64,000 nt of DNA from Desulfosporosinus youngiae DSM 17734 (GTDB lineage: Bacteria; Bacillota; Desulfitobacteriia; Desulfitobacteriales; Desulfitobacteriaceae). The stretch spans positions 434,001 to 498,000 of the forward strand of contig NZ_CM001441.1 in assembly GCF_000244895.1 (NCBI RefSeq), given 5' to 3'. Position 1 is the stretch's first letter, and each line of letters opens with the position of its first letter. Below the pieces are notes generated by a model that saw only the letters and a program-made list of their open reading frames with translations, did no database searches and had not been told where the DNA came from. Position numbers and translations under genes: made by a program. This document shows, one piece after another, positions 37,923 through 46,833 of the stretch.

Positions 37923-40010
37923 ATGATCACGGAAATTATTAAAAGAGACGGAAGGCTTGAACGGTTTAATTCTGAGAAGATAGTGCATGCCATTTTTAAA
38001 GCTGCCACGGCTTGCGGAGGATCGGATTATGAGCGTGCTGAGGAAATAGGCAGACAGGTTGTCGAGGCTTTACAAAGAAGTTATGGGGACAAGCAACCGG
38101 ATGTAGAGTCAATCCAAGACCTTGTTGAAAAGGTGCTTATCGAAAACGGACATGCCAAAACGGCGAAAGCCTTCATCCTTTATCGTCAGAAAAGGAAAAA
38201 CTCCCGTGAGATGGATGCTCTGATTGGAGCGACCATCGGCATGTTTTCCGACTACTTAGGAGACAGGGACTGGCAAATAAGTGAGAATGCCAATGCGCAA
38301 AAGAGTATTAATGGTTTAAACAATTATATACGGGAAATTTTCACGAAAAAGTATTGGCTTTACGAAATCTATCCTCAGGAAGTCCGGGAGGCGCATGAAA
38401 GCGGGGATTGTCACATCCATGACCTGGGTTTTTTCGGACCTTATTGTGCAGGCTGGGATTTGAGACAGCTCCTGCTGGATGGATTCGGAGGAGTGCCGGG
38501 CAAGGTGGAAAGCGGGCCGGCCAGGCATTTGCGATCCTTTCTTGGACAAATCGTCAATTCTACCTTTACAACCCAAGGGGAAACCGCCGGGGCCCAGGCT
38601 TGGTCAAGCTTTGACACCTTCTGTGCGCCATTTATACGGAAGGACAGGCTGACCTTTACCCAAGTCAAACAGTGTTTGCAGGAATTTGTGTTTAACATCA
38701 ATGTTCCCACGCGAGTCGGGTTTCAGTGCCCCTTTTCCAACCTTACCTTTGACATCCGGGTGCCTTCAACCTTGAAAGATGAAAATGTTATTATCGGCGG
38801 GAACTATACAGAGGATAAATATGGAGATTTTCAGGAAGAGCTGGATATGTTTAACTTGGCGTTCTGTGAAGTGATGCTGGAAGGAGATTCTAAGGGAAGA
38901 GTGTTTACCTTCCCAATCCCAACCCTTAATGTCACCGAAGACTTTGAGTGGGGAAGTCCTGTAACAGATGCCTTTATGAAAATTACGTGCAAGTATGGCA
39001 TTCCGTATTTCGCGAATTATGTCAACTCGGATTTGTCGCCCGAAGATGCCGTATCCATGTGCTGCCGCTTAAGGCTGGATACCGGCGAGCTTAGGAAAAG
39101 AGGCGGGGGCTTGTTTGGGAGCAATCCTCTGACCGGATCGATTGGTGTATTTACCATAAACCTCCCCAGATTAGGCTATCTGTCTAAAACAAAACAGGAA
39201 TTCAAGGAACGTCTCAAGCACATGGCAGAAATCGGGCGCACAGCCTTGGAAATCAAACGAAAAATTATTGAGCAGCAGTCAGATAAGGGCTTGTATCCTT
39301 ATTCATGCCATTATCTGAGGCATGCCAAGGAGCGGACCGGGAGGTATTGGCATAATCATTTCAGTACGATCGGGATCGTCGGAATGAATGAGGCATTACT
39401 GAATTTCATGGGAAAAGGAATTGAAACTGAAGAAGGCCGGGAGTTTTCGCTGAGTGTCATGAATTATTTAAGAGAGCTGCTGCTTAATTTTCAACAGGAG
39501 ACGGGAAACGTCTACAATTTAGAGGCGACACCGGCAGAGGGAACCTCCTACCGTCTGGCTATGCTGGATACCAAAAAATACGACTCAATCATTACAGCGG
39601 GTGATAAGGTTCCGTATTATTCCAACTCTACCCAACTCCCGGTGGGTTATACGGAAGATATTTTCGAAGTTTTGGAACTCCAGGATGAACTGCAGTCTCT
39701 ATACACCGGGGGAACAGTTCAACACCTTTATCTGGGAGAGGCAGTTGAGGACATTAATGTTTGTAAGCGGCTCATTCAAAAGACATTCACCCAATTTAAA
39801 ATCCCCTACATCTCAATTACTCCGACCTTCAGTATTTGCGAATCTCACGGATACATCAGCGGGGAACATTTCAGCTGCCCCGAATGTAGCGCCGAAACTG
39901 AAGTCTGGTCCAGGGTGACAGGATATCTTAGACCGGTTAAGAACTATAATCTTGGCAAGCAGGAGGAGTACACGCAGAGGAAACAATTTGTGATTTCGGA
40001 GGCGGTGTGA
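37923..40010 (+). CDS. nrdD: Anaerobic (class III) ribonucleoside-triphosphate reductase
   Basis: 695 residues. An N-terminal ATP-cone (ITEIIKRDGRLERFNSEKIVHAI, about 1-95) precedes the glycyl-radical barrel. The C-terminal zinc site has cysteines in SICESHGYISGEHFSCPEC, and the radical glycine is near residue 667 in RVTGYLRPV. It reduces ribonucleotides under strict anaerobiosis once activated by NrdG. GGGAGG precedes the ATG. It is controlled by the cobalamin riboswitch and overlaps nrdG. Confidence 0.96.
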   Translation: MITEIIKRDGRLERFNSEKIVHAIFKAATACGGSDYERAEEIGRQVVEALQRSYGDKQPDVESIQDLVEKVLIENGHAKTAKAFILYRQKRKNSREMDALIGATIGMFSDYLGDRDWQISENANAQKSINGLNNYIREIFTKKYWLYEIYPQEVREAHESGDCHIHDLGFFGPYCAGWDLRQLLLDGFGGVPGKVESGPARHLRSFLGQIVNSTFTTQGETAGAQAWSSFDTFCAPFIRKDRLTFTQVKQCLQEFVFNINVPTRVGFQCPFSNLTFDIRVPSTLKDENVIIGGNYTEDKYGDFQEELDMFNLAFCEVMLEGDSKGRVFTFPIPTLNVTEDFEWGSPVTDAFMKITCKYGIPYFANYVNSDLSPEDAVSMCCRLRLDTGELRKRGGGLFGSNPLTGSIGVFTINLPRLGYLSKTKQEFKERLKHMAEIGRTALEIKRKIIEQQSDKGLYPYSCHYLRHAKERTGRYWHNHFSTIGIVGMNEALLNFMGKGIETEEGREFSLSVMNYLRELLLNFQQETGNVYNLEATPAEGTSYRLAMLDTKKYDSIITAGDKVPYYSNSTQLPVGYTEDIFEVLELQDELQSLYTGGTVQHLYLGEAVEDINVCKRLIQKTFTQFKIPYISITPTFSICESHGYISGEHFSCPECSAETEVWSRVTGYLRPVKNYNLGKQEEYTQRKQFVISEAV

Positions 40011-40768
40011 TGAATATTGCAGGATTTGTGAAGACGTCATTCGTTGACTATCCAGGGAAGATAGCATCTGTGGTGTTTACTCAGGGCTGTAATTTAAGAT
40101 GTGGTTATTGTCACAACCTTAGTCTGCTTGATACGGATTACACTGCCAAGGGCATTCCGACCGAAGAACTATTCCAATGGCTTTCTAAACGAATAGGAAT
40201 GATTGATGCAGTGGTTGTAAGTGGCGGGGAGCCGACGCTGCAAAAGGATCTTTATGGTTTTATCGAAGGCTTGAAAGCAATGGATTTGCTTGTCAAGCTT
40301 GATACGAACGGAACGAATCCGGATAGTTTGAGAAGGCTGCTGGCGGATAATCTGCTGGATTTTATCGCTCTGGACTTAAAGGCTCCCCTTAGCAACTATG
40401 AAAGAATTACAAGGACAAAAGGGCTTAAGTTATCGTCAATTATAGAAAGTGTGGAAATCATTAAACATAGCGGACTTGCTTATGAATTCAGAACAACACT
40501 TTGCCCTGAACTAGAGGTGGAGGATATATCCAGTATTATCTCGGATTTTGAGATTGCTTCTAATTATGTTGTGCAGAGTTGCAGAAGCACGGAACTTAGA
40601 AAAGCAGCGAAGAATAAGCAGAATTTCAGAAGATTAACTCTATGCTTTAACAGAAATTCGATGTTATCTTTGCGAGGCTTTGGGGTTTCGGGCAATGACC
40701 AGCCTGCCGGGATTGGGAGCAGCTATCCGCCGCTCCATAGTGACCGCCCGGACATAATGTCACTTTGA
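40010..40768 (+). CDS. nrdG: Anaerobic ribonucleotide reductase activase (radical SAM)
   Basis: About 252 residues. The first ~200 form a radical SAM activase: FVKTSFVDYPGKIASVVFTQ and the cluster motif CNLRCGYCHN, then VVSGGEPTLQ. It makes the glycyl radical on NrdD. ATG 40010 overlaps the nrdD stop (TGATG), with GGAGGCGG upstream. After about residue 205 the frame becomes unusual (FNRNSMLSLRGFGV). The +1 frame there reads LYALTEIRCYLCEALGF, so the C terminus may be frameshifted. Confidence 0.88.
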   Translation: MNIAGFVKTSFVDYPGKIASVVFTQGCNLRCGYCHNLSLLDTDYTAKGIPTEELFQWLSKRIGMIDAVVVSGGEPTLQKDLYGFIEGLKAMDLLVKLDTNGTNPDSLRRLLADNLLDFIALDLKAPLSNYERITRTKGLKLSSIIESVEIIKHSGLAYEFRTTLCPELEVEDISSIISDFEIASNYVVQSCRSTELRKAAKNKQNFRRLTLCFNRNSMLSLRGFGVSGNDQPAGIGSSYPPLHSDRPDIMSL

Positions 40769-40827
40769 GGTGTCAGGGGAGTTGTTTTTAAATGCAGCTT
40801 GAATAAATTAGTGTAGGAGGGATCGTC

Positions 40828-41247
40828 ATGATTACTGCCACTGCTCATAGCTTAGAAAGTGTTGTTTCCAGACTGGGGTTAGACCCGCTTAAGGTAAGTT
40901 GTTTTATGGATCAGTGGTTGCTGACTGCCCACGAGGTCTCTTTCGAAGAAGCTAATGAAATAGCTTGTATATTAAACAAAAAGAAACGAGCCACCAAGTA
41001 TTACTTAGCACCGGATCCGGCACAAGAGGGTAATCAAGTCGTACTGATCGTCAGAAAAAATCGTGTAGTTACGATTCTCACTCAGATCACAAATTCGTTC
41101 TTCGGGGTTCCCGAGGCTATGACGGTGAATGGTTCACGTATGATCAGAACCCTTGGAGGCGATATGTATGAAGATAATGGCAATTGGGTCAGACAACTTA
41201 GAAGAAGACGAGAAAAGTACTTTTTTAAAAAGAAACAGAGATGTTAA
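40828..41247 (+). CDS. Hypothetical protein, 139 residues
   Basis: I do not recognise the family. The protein is soluble and basic at the C terminus (RQLRRRREKYFFKKKQR). A strand-rich middle (NQVVLIVRKNRVVTILTQI) resembles small Firmicute proteins that occur beside metal or toxin genes, but no motif is diagnostic. GTAGGAGGG precedes the ATG. A terminator-like hairpin follows. It lies between nrdDG and a DtxR-type regulator. Confidence 0.7.
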   Translation: MITATAHSLESVVSRLGLDPLKVSCFMDQWLLTAHEVSFEEANEIACILNKKKRATKYYLAPDPAQEGNQVVLIVRKNRVVTILTQITNSFFGVPEAMTVNGSRMIRTLGGDMYEDNGNWVRQLRRRREKYFFKKKQRC

Positions 41248-41285
41248 TAAGGTGATTCCAGCTTAAATTTTTCGTGCGGTTCTTA

Positions 41286-41330
41286 AAAACCATGAGGTTG
41301 ATTCGGAGGGTCAACTTCATGGTTTTTTGT
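41286..41330 (+). terminator. Terminator after the hypothetical gene
   Basis: AAAACCATGAGGTTGA pairs with GTCAACTTCATGGTTTT, then a T run. Its sequence resembles the metal-gene leader motif (ACCATG-rGGTTTGAC) but lacks the bulge. Confidence 0.8.
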
Positions 41331-41443
41331 TTGTCATGGTTTCGGATGAAAAGCTGAGTATTGACATATAGCTCATCTGAGTATATTTTACATATAAGTT
41401 AGAATGGTAAACTATAGTCTGTTTTTATAGAAAGGTGAAACCG

Positions 41444-41851
41444 GTGACGAAAGATACAATAATATTAACGCCTGCCTTAGAAGATTATCTTGAAGTGATC
41501 TTGGAGTTAGATGAAACCGAAAATGAAATCAGGGTAACCGATGTTGCTGAAAAGTTGAATATTGCTAAATCGACGGTTACTATCACACTTAATAAATTAA
41601 AGGGTTTAGGGCTGGTTACTCAGGAGAGCTATGGGCCCATCCTACTGACCCGGGCCGGTAAGCTATGTGCTGTAGACGTGAAAAATCGTCACCGGGTACT
41701 TAGAAAGTTCTTAGTAGAAGTGCTGGGAGTTGATTATCAGACAGCGGATAAAGATGCATGTTTGATGGAACATGTGGTAAGTCCGGTTACCATGAAAAGA
41801 ATGGCAGAATTTATTGTTAAGACTCAGGAAGCCATTGACTCCAAAAAATGA
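41444..41851 (+). CDS. DtxR/MntR family metal-dependent regulator
   Basis: About 135 residues. The winged helix (TPALEDYLEVILELDE, VTDVAEKLNIAKSTVTITLNKLKGLGLV) and the metal-binding dimerisation domain (RHRVLRKFLVEVLGVDYQTADKDACLMEHVVS) match MntR/IdeR-type repressors. No SH3 domain is present. GTG 41444 lies 6 bp after AAAGGTG. Followed by the feoA-feoB region, whose expression it may control together with Fur. Confidence 0.87.
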   Translation: MTKDTIILTPALEDYLEVILELDETENEIRVTDVAEKLNIAKSTVTITLNKLKGLGLVTQESYGPILLTRAGKLCAVDVKNRHRVLRKFLVEVLGVDYQTADKDACLMEHVVSPVTMKRMAEFIVKTQEAIDSKK

Positions 41852-41885
41852 TTCCAAAAACTATGTACGAAACTGTTAAATCGTA

Positions 41886-42092
41886 TTGACATTCATTATC
41901 AATAAGGTTAGAATTAAAGCAGATCATCAAAAGAGTGGTATTGACGATGTGTTATAGGATTGAGGATATCTTTAATCAAAAAGGACTTGCTTAACAAGGA
42001 TAATAAACTATAGGGTGGAAAGAGTTTGACAAAGAGATCGTAGATCTAAACCGGGGGTCGTTTAAAAAGAATAACTGATAACGATTATTAAA
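41886..42092 (+). promoter_or_regulatory. feoA upstream region with Fur-box-like sites
   Basis: Two AT-rich sites resemble the Fur box (GATAATGATTATCATTATC): TTGACATTCATTATCAATAA at 41886-41905, whose start doubles as a -35, and CTGATAACGATTATTAAA at 42075-42092. The stretch 41852-42179 has no gene. Confidence 0.55.
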
Positions 42093-42179
42093 ATCGGACA
42101 ATTTGCTGATTAAGACATTAAGTTAATTCCAGTTTGGTGAACATCAGAATTGCTCTAAATATAACATAAGGAGGTCAAT

Positions 42180-42395
42180 ATGATGGCATTATCAAAAGCA
42201 CGGTTAAATACCACCTATACTGTGAATAGTGTTAAGACTGATTATGATGATATTCGTGAATTCTTGTTTACGCTTGGATGTTATCCTGGGGAAAAGATAA
42301 CGATTATTTCAAAATTGGCCTCTAACTATATTGTTAACATCAAAGATGCAAGGTACAGTATAGACGAGGATTTAGCAAACGCAATTATGGTATAA
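42180..42395 (+). CDS. feoA: Ferrous iron transport protein A
   Basis: 71 residues, a small SH3-like FeoA domain (DIREFLFTLGCYPGEKITIISKLASNYIVNIKDARYSID). It assists FeoB in Fe2+ uptake, probably by binding its cytoplasmic face. AAGGAGG precedes the ATG (42180, or 42183). A hairpin follows (GCTCCCACTT/GGGAGTGGGAG). Confidence 0.88.
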   Translation: MMALSKARLNTTYTVNSVKTDYDDIREFLFTLGCYPGEKITIISKLASNYIVNIKDARYSIDEDLANAIMV

Positions 42396-42550
42396 ACTTA
42401 AGCGTGAGGCTCCCACTTCTGCAACCGGGAGTGGGAGTTCATAAGACTACTTAAAAATCATGGCTCCAGCGATAGGTGTTGCTGGAGACTTGATGTTAGT
42501 GTTAGTTGACAAAGTTCACTGGCACTACTTATAGAGAGAAACGTTAATCA

Positions 42551-42576
42551 AAAAGTTAGGCCAAGCTAACTTTTTT
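42551..42576 (+). terminator. Terminator-like hairpin between feoA and feoB
   Basis: AAAAGTTAG pairs with CTAACTTTT, followed by T residues, ending just before the feoB ribosome binding site. It may attenuate feoB or sequester its leader. Confidence 0.65.
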
Positions 42577-42589
42577 AAAGGAGGAGCAT

Positions 42590-44602
42590 ATGAAAATTGC
42601 ATTAGCGGGAAACCCCAATAGTGGGAAAACAACATTGTTTAATGCTATCACAGGTAAAACCGAACATGTAGGAAACTGGGCCGGGGTTACCGTGGAGAAA
42701 AAGGAAGGTAGTGTTAGACAGAACCTTAACCCAAGGAACGAAGATCTGGTTGTAGTAGACTTACCCGGCGCGTACTCCATGTCGCCGTACACCAGTGAAG
42801 AGTCCATAACCAGAGACTTCGTGCAAAACGAAAATCCTGATGTTATCATCAATATTGTCGACTCGACCAATTTAAGCAGAAGCTTGTTCTTTACTACACA
42901 ATTATTAGAACTGGGTATACCTGTTGTTGTCGCCCTCAATAAGAGTGATTTGACGGACAAAAAGGGAAACATTATTGATGTTCCGGCGTTGAGTGATGCA
43001 CTTAAGTGCCCTGTTGTTCTGACTGCAGCGACAAAATCATCAGGTAACGGCCTGCTTCAGCTGATAGATGCTGTAATAACCCTTGGTAAGTCAAACAAAA
43101 AGCAAATCCCTCCGAATATTAGCGGTGCCAAGAAAGCCTCAACCAAGGAAGAATTTGAAAAAGCGGATAAGAAACGATATGCCTTTGTAAATAATGTTGT
43201 TACGGAAGTTGAGAGAAGAAAAATAAGCTCGGAAAAGCAAACCCTGCAGGACAAGGTTGATAGGGTAATAGCTCACAAATGGCTGGGGATTCCGATTTTC
43301 GCGCTAATAATCTGGCTGGTGTTTTCAATCTCCCAGTCCTGGGTTGGACCGTGGCTGGCAGATACCTTCGTCGGATGGATAGACTTGTTTTATGAAAATG
43401 TAGCCTCACTGTTAGGCGAAGACGTGAATCCGGTTATTGGTACCTTGCTTCTTGATGGCATCATCGGCGGTGTGGGTGCAGTCATTGGATTCCTGCCACT
43501 GATCATGGTACTGTTTTTCTGCCTGGCACTATTGGAAGACTGCGGATATATGGCTCGTGTTGCTGTTGTTATGGACAGATTCTTTAAGAAAGTCGGCTTA
43601 TCCGGCAAATCGATTATACCGATGATTGTTGGTACCGGTTGTGGGATCCCCGGGATTATGTCAACAAGAACTATTAAAAATGAACGACAAAGACGTACCA
43701 CAGCGATGCTAACCCCATTTATGCCTTGCGGTGCAAAGCTTCCCATCATTGCCCTTTTCGCGGGTGTTTTCTTCGGTGACAATGCCTGGGTCGGAACATC
43801 AATGTATTTTCTGGGAATTATTGTAATCATTATAAGCGCCTTGATTATCAGGCAAATCACAGGAGACTTTTCCAGATCCTATTTCATCATGGAACTTCCT
43901 GAATACAGAATTCCGAGTATCAAGAGAGCAGCCATCTCCATGTTAATGAGAGCAAAAGCATTCATTATTAAAGCTGGTACAATTATTCTCCTTTGTAACG
44001 CCGCAGTACAAATCTTACAAACCTTCAACTGGCAATTCCAAGTTGTTGCGGAGAATGCGCCGGAGACAAGTATCTTAGCCAGCATTGCTTCACCCTTAGC
44101 GGTATTATTTATCCCACTTGGTTTTGGTCTGTGGCAGTTCGCAGCAGCAGCCGTAACAGGATTTATTGCCAAGGAAAATGTCGTCGGAACCCTAGCTGTT
44201 TGCTTTAGTATCACGAACTTTATCGATGTCGAAGAATTATCACTTGTCGGCGGCGGTGCAGAAGTAAGTACGATCTTTGGTATTACTGCAGTAGCCGGAC
44301 TTTCGTATCTGGTATTCAACCTTTTTACACCACCATGCTTTGCGGCAATAGGTGCCATGAACTCTGAAATGGAATCACGCAAATGGCTTTTCGGAGCTGT
44401 AAGTTTTCAGTTAGGTATGGGTTATACATTGGCGTTCTTTGTCTATCAGATAGGTACGCTAATAACGACCGGTTCATTAGGTTCAGGATTTATAGGGGGA
44501 TTAATTGCCGTAGCTCTAATAGTAACTTATATCGGTTATCTGATGAGAAAGGGCAGTAAAGGCAGACAAATATCTGCCGGAATGCAGTCGGTGAAAGCAT
44601 GA
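42590..44602 (+). CDS. feoB: Ferrous iron transport GTPase FeoB
   Basis: 670 residues. The N-terminal G domain shows G1 GNPNSGKTT, G2 near NWAGVTVE, G3 DLPGAYS and G4 NKSD. A GDI-like helical region follows and then about 10 membrane helices with the Gate motifs (GCGIPGIMSTRTIKN, MPCGAKLPI, PPCFAAIGAM). It imports Fe2+. AAGGAGG precedes the ATG. It overlaps the Cys-rich peptide gene. Fur boxes upstream of feoA suggest iron repression. Confidence 0.96.
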   Translation: MKIALAGNPNSGKTTLFNAITGKTEHVGNWAGVTVEKKEGSVRQNLNPRNEDLVVVDLPGAYSMSPYTSEESITRDFVQNENPDVIINIVDSTNLSRSLFFTTQLLELGIPVVVALNKSDLTDKKGNIIDVPALSDALKCPVVLTAATKSSGNGLLQLIDAVITLGKSNKKQIPPNISGAKKASTKEEFEKADKKRYAFVNNVVTEVERRKISSEKQTLQDKVDRVIAHKWLGIPIFALIIWLVFSISQSWVGPWLADTFVGWIDLFYENVASLLGEDVNPVIGTLLLDGIIGGVGAVIGFLPLIMVLFFCLALLEDCGYMARVAVVMDRFFKKVGLSGKSIIPMIVGTGCGIPGIMSTRTIKNERQRRTTAMLTPFMPCGAKLPIIALFAGVFFGDNAWVGTSMYFLGIIVIIISALIIRQITGDFSRSYFIMELPEYRIPSIKRAAISMLMRAKAFIIKAGTIILLCNAAVQILQTFNWQFQVVAENAPETSILASIASPLAVLFIPLGFGLWQFAAAAVTGFIAKENVVGTLAVCFSITNFIDVEELSLVGGGAEVSTIFGITAVAGLSYLVFNLFTPPCFAAIGAMNSEMESRKWLFGAVSFQLGMGYTLAFFVYQIGTLITTGSLGSGFIGGLIAVALIVTYIGYLMRKGSKGRQISAGMQSVKA

Positions 44603-44745
44603 GTACAGTCGATTTTATAGTTATTGGTGTAGTAGCCGGGCTGGTTGCCCTTGCTGTATATAAAATCGTCAAGGATAAAAAAAGGGGCGTAAAGTGCACC
44701 GGATGCAGCGGATGCTCTGGATGCTCCGATAATCACCAGCAATAA
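44599..44745 (+). CDS. FeoB-associated Cys-rich membrane peptide
   Basis: A 48-residue gene overlapping the feoB stop (ATGA). It has one membrane helix (about residues 5-22) and then KDKKRGVKCTGCSGCSGCS with C33, C36, C39 and C42. Peptides of this family accompany FeoB in many Firmicutes and may bind iron at the pore. A terminator follows. Confidence 0.88.
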   Translation: MSTVDFIVIGVVAGLVALAVYKIVKDKKRGVKCTGCSGCSGCSDNHQQ

Positions 44746-44751
44746 CAGCCC

Positions 44752-44792
44752 AAAACCTTCTCCGATGAGTTAATCATTGGAGAAGGTTTTTT
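44752..44792 (+). terminator. Terminator of the feo operon
   Basis: AAAACCTTCTCC pairs with GGAGAAGGTTTT, with an extra GATGA/TCATT pairing inside, then T residues. Confidence 0.9.
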
Positions 44793-44829
44793 AGTGTTCG
44801 CGTTGCTGACTACAGGATCAATGATGTAA

Positions 44830-45255
44830 GGGTGCCTCCTTTTTCATCCTCTGCTGGTGCCGCGGCAACGGCATGGGCGGCTTCTCTGAAAGATTAAAGA
44901 CCCTAAAAGACATGCAGAAGAATCCCCAGACCCGCAAGCAGGGCAGCTTCGGCCACAGAAGCGAACCCATTGCATGGAGAGGCGGTAAAAGCCCACAAGC
45001 CGGTGCGGGGAAACGGAGCCACGGGTTCACATCAGGTATTACCCGGAGGTTTGGCACGAAAGTGTCCGGTGGACAGTTTCGCCGAAGCGGCTATCTCTAA
45101 AGAAGACTTATCCGCTGAAGGTAGCTCCCGCACCGGCGAGTGGGCGAGCCTCGGAATGCTGCGGTGCGAAGACACTGTCTTCGCACGAATTAACTAATCT
45201 TGCACGGATGTGGCGAAGCTGCCCGACCAGAGCGACCCCCTTTTCATCCTCTCAT
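44830..45255. repeat. Composite intergenic repeat, copy D (H-M2-H)
   Basis: Box H at 44838-44895, complete M2 with closing stem (45002-45009 with 45127-45134), a GTGCGAAGACACTGTCTTCG palindrome at 45164-45186, and a truncated second H box at 45238-45255. It fills the space between the convergent feo and cooT genes. No supported gene lies inside. Confidence 0.85.
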
Positions 45256-45262
45256 GGAGATT

Positions 45263-45454
45263 CTAAGTCAGTTTCTCAAGAATAATACGATGATTGAGCA
45301 AAGTCATACCTTTAATTTTGGCTGGGACGAACAGTTGCCTGCCCATTATATCCATAAGATTCAGGCCGTTTTCACAGGGCACGATAGTATCAACGGATTC
45401 CATGATCATTACTTCATTTTCACCATCTTTGAGGTAAACATTAGACTCACACAT
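45263..45454 (-). CDS. cooT: CooT family nickel-binding protein (copy 2)
   Basis: 63 residues: MCESNVYLKDGENEVMIMESVDTIV, then GLNLMDIMGRQLFVPAKIKGMTLLNHRIILE. Close paralogue of the gene at 33917, with the Cys2 metal ligand conserved. ATG 45454 follows GAGGAGG; an upstream in-frame ATG at 45517 lies within the leader hairpin and is not used. The leader carries the same motif as copy 1. Confidence 0.87.
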   Translation of the reverse strand: MCESNVYLKDGENEVMIMESVDTIVPCENGLNLMDIMGRQLFVPAKIKGMTLLNHRIILEKLT

Positions 45455-45480
45455 TATACGAATCCTCCTCTTAAAATGAA

Positions 45481-45540
45481 AAAGATCATGAAAAACCTGA
45501 CCCGACTTAAATGTCACGTCAAGACCTCCATGGTCCTTTT
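45481..45540 (-). promoter_or_regulatory. Metal-gene leader motif, copy 2 (before cooT)
   Basis: Minus strand: AAAAAGGACCATGGAGGTCT, TGACGTGAC, a short loop, GTCGGGTCAG, then CATGATCTTTTT. The outer GACCATG/CATGATC has one mismatch. It is downstream-terminated like the other copies and lies 27 bp before cooT. Confidence 0.6.
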
Positions 45541-45761
45541 TACATTATGAAATAATAGATTATGGTGTATATTCTACATAAACTATATAATCCCTGCAAT
45601 GATTTTAAGAAAGGGTAAGAATTGTACACCCATCTGTCAGACCTTCCCATAGATTTAAGCCAAAGAATATTAAAAATGCAAACTGTATTTAAACGAAGCA
45701 GAAAAAGAAGGAATTATAAAGTTCATGTAGAAGTAGCAAATTAAGAAATAATGTAAAGATT

Positions 45762-45819
45762 AGACCATGGAGGTCTGGCTTCAATACGAAGCCAGCTTCG
45801 TGGTCTCTTTTTTTTAATG
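45762..45819 (+). promoter_or_regulatory. Metal-gene leader motif, copy 3 (before DUF3842)
   Basis: AGACCATGGAGGTCTGGCTT pairs, with the same GGAGG and TC bulge, to GAAGCCAGCTTCGTGGTCT, then TTTTTTTT. It lies about 120 bp before the DUF3842 gene. The gap 45541-45939 otherwise holds only a very short basic frame near 45625 that I cannot support. Confidence 0.65.
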
Positions 45820-45939
45820 AGATTGAGGGAGCGGGTGTAAAGATGGAGAAACAAGTTTAAATGAACTGGGAGGGTTTATAGAGTTTCGCGGACATAGTTG
45901 TCCAGGCAGGTTAATTTACAAAGGAATGAGGAGGTATTG

Positions 45940-46368
45940 ATGCGGATAGCAGTTATAGATGGACAGGGCGGCGGCATTGGCAAACATATTGTAGAGCAGT
46001 TACGCAAACAAATACCTGAATTAGATATCCTGGCACTGGGAACCAATGCGCTCGCTACCGGAGCAATGATGCGTGCCGGGGCGACAGAAGGTGCCTCGGG
46101 GGAGTCGGCGATTTGTCATAATGTAAATCGGGTAGATATTATTGTTGGAGCGATTTCTGTTATGATGGTCTATGGATTGCTGGGGGAAATAACTTCAGCA
46201 ATAGCAACGGCTGTTTCCGCCAGTAAAGCAGAAAAAATACTTATTCCGATACAGCGTGGAAACATTCATCTTGTGGGAGTCCCGCGTATCCCTCTGCCCC
46301 ATCAGATTGAGGCCCTGGTGAACGAAGTTAAGGAACGATTCAATGTGCTTTCCGCGCCGAAGGAGTAA
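45940..46368 (+). CDS. DUF3842 family protein
   Basis: 142 residues. It opens with MRIAVIDGQGGGIGKHIVEQLRK, a Rossmann-like nucleotide-binding turn, and continues with LGTNALATGAMMRAGA and the C-terminal IPIQRGNIHLVGVP. The family is of unknown function and is found mainly in Clostridia. ATG 45940 follows GAGGAGG. It carries the same leader motif as the nickel genes, so it may belong to nickel/cobalt metabolism (inference). Confidence 0.85.
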   Translation: MRIAVIDGQGGGIGKHIVEQLRKQIPELDILALGTNALATGAMMRAGATEGASGESAICHNVNRVDIIVGAISVMMVYGLLGEITSAIATAVSASKAEKILIPIQRGNIHLVGVPRIPLPHQIEALVNEVKERFNVLSAPKE

Positions 46369-46423
46369 CGGAACAGTGATAGAGGTACCTTTGAGACAAA
46401 TAAGATAAACTCATTTTAATCGG

Positions 46424-46472
46424 ACAGACCCAATGATATCCTGACGGTCAGATCAGAACATCATTGGGTCTG
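46424..46472 (+). terminator. Hairpin after the DUF3842 gene
   Basis: CAGACCCAATGAT pairs perfectly with ATCATTGGGTCTG. The tail has few T residues. Confidence 0.6.
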
Positions 46473-46569
46473 AAAGTGATTTTGAAGGGATTTTTGAACG
46501 CCGAATTCAGTACGTTCAAATTAAATCATCCGACAGGCAAAGATACCGTTACGCACCTCCTTTTGTAAA

Positions 46570-46632
46570 TAAAAGGACCATGGAAGTAATGCCCCAACAT
46601 TGTCAGGTCAAGACCTCCATGGTCTTTATCTT
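46570..46632 (-). promoter_or_regulatory. Metal-gene leader motif, copy 4 (orphan)
   Basis: Minus strand: AAGACCATGGAGGTCTTGAC, a longer loop, ACTTCCATGGTCCTTTT. GGAGGT/ACTTCC pair fully. Downstream is AAGGAGGTGCGTAACGG with no intact gene, so a decayed cooT-like locus is possible. The stretch 46369-46997 has no supported gene. Confidence 0.55.
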
Positions 46633-46833
46633 TAAGATCATTTATAGTTAAATTAAGTATTCTACATAAAGCTGAATATTCCTTCTCTAAATTAAAAAAA
46701 TTTCTCAATTGTTTAGAAAGGAAGGCAGGTAGTTTGTGACTAATTTATCTAAATAAATTTCTTAGGTTTGCAGGAAAATAATCAACGCCTATAGAATAGT
46801 TAATTATAGTTGGAATAATACGTATATTATAAA

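Noticed and set aside
45600-45745. Small basic frame (KMQTVFKRSRKRRNYK) before the DUF3842 leader
   Set aside because: Weak start and ribosome binding site; too short to support by reading alone.
46526-46708. 60-codon frame on the minus strand around leader motif copy 4
   Set aside because: It runs through the hairpin and overlaps the motif; no family match or good start.
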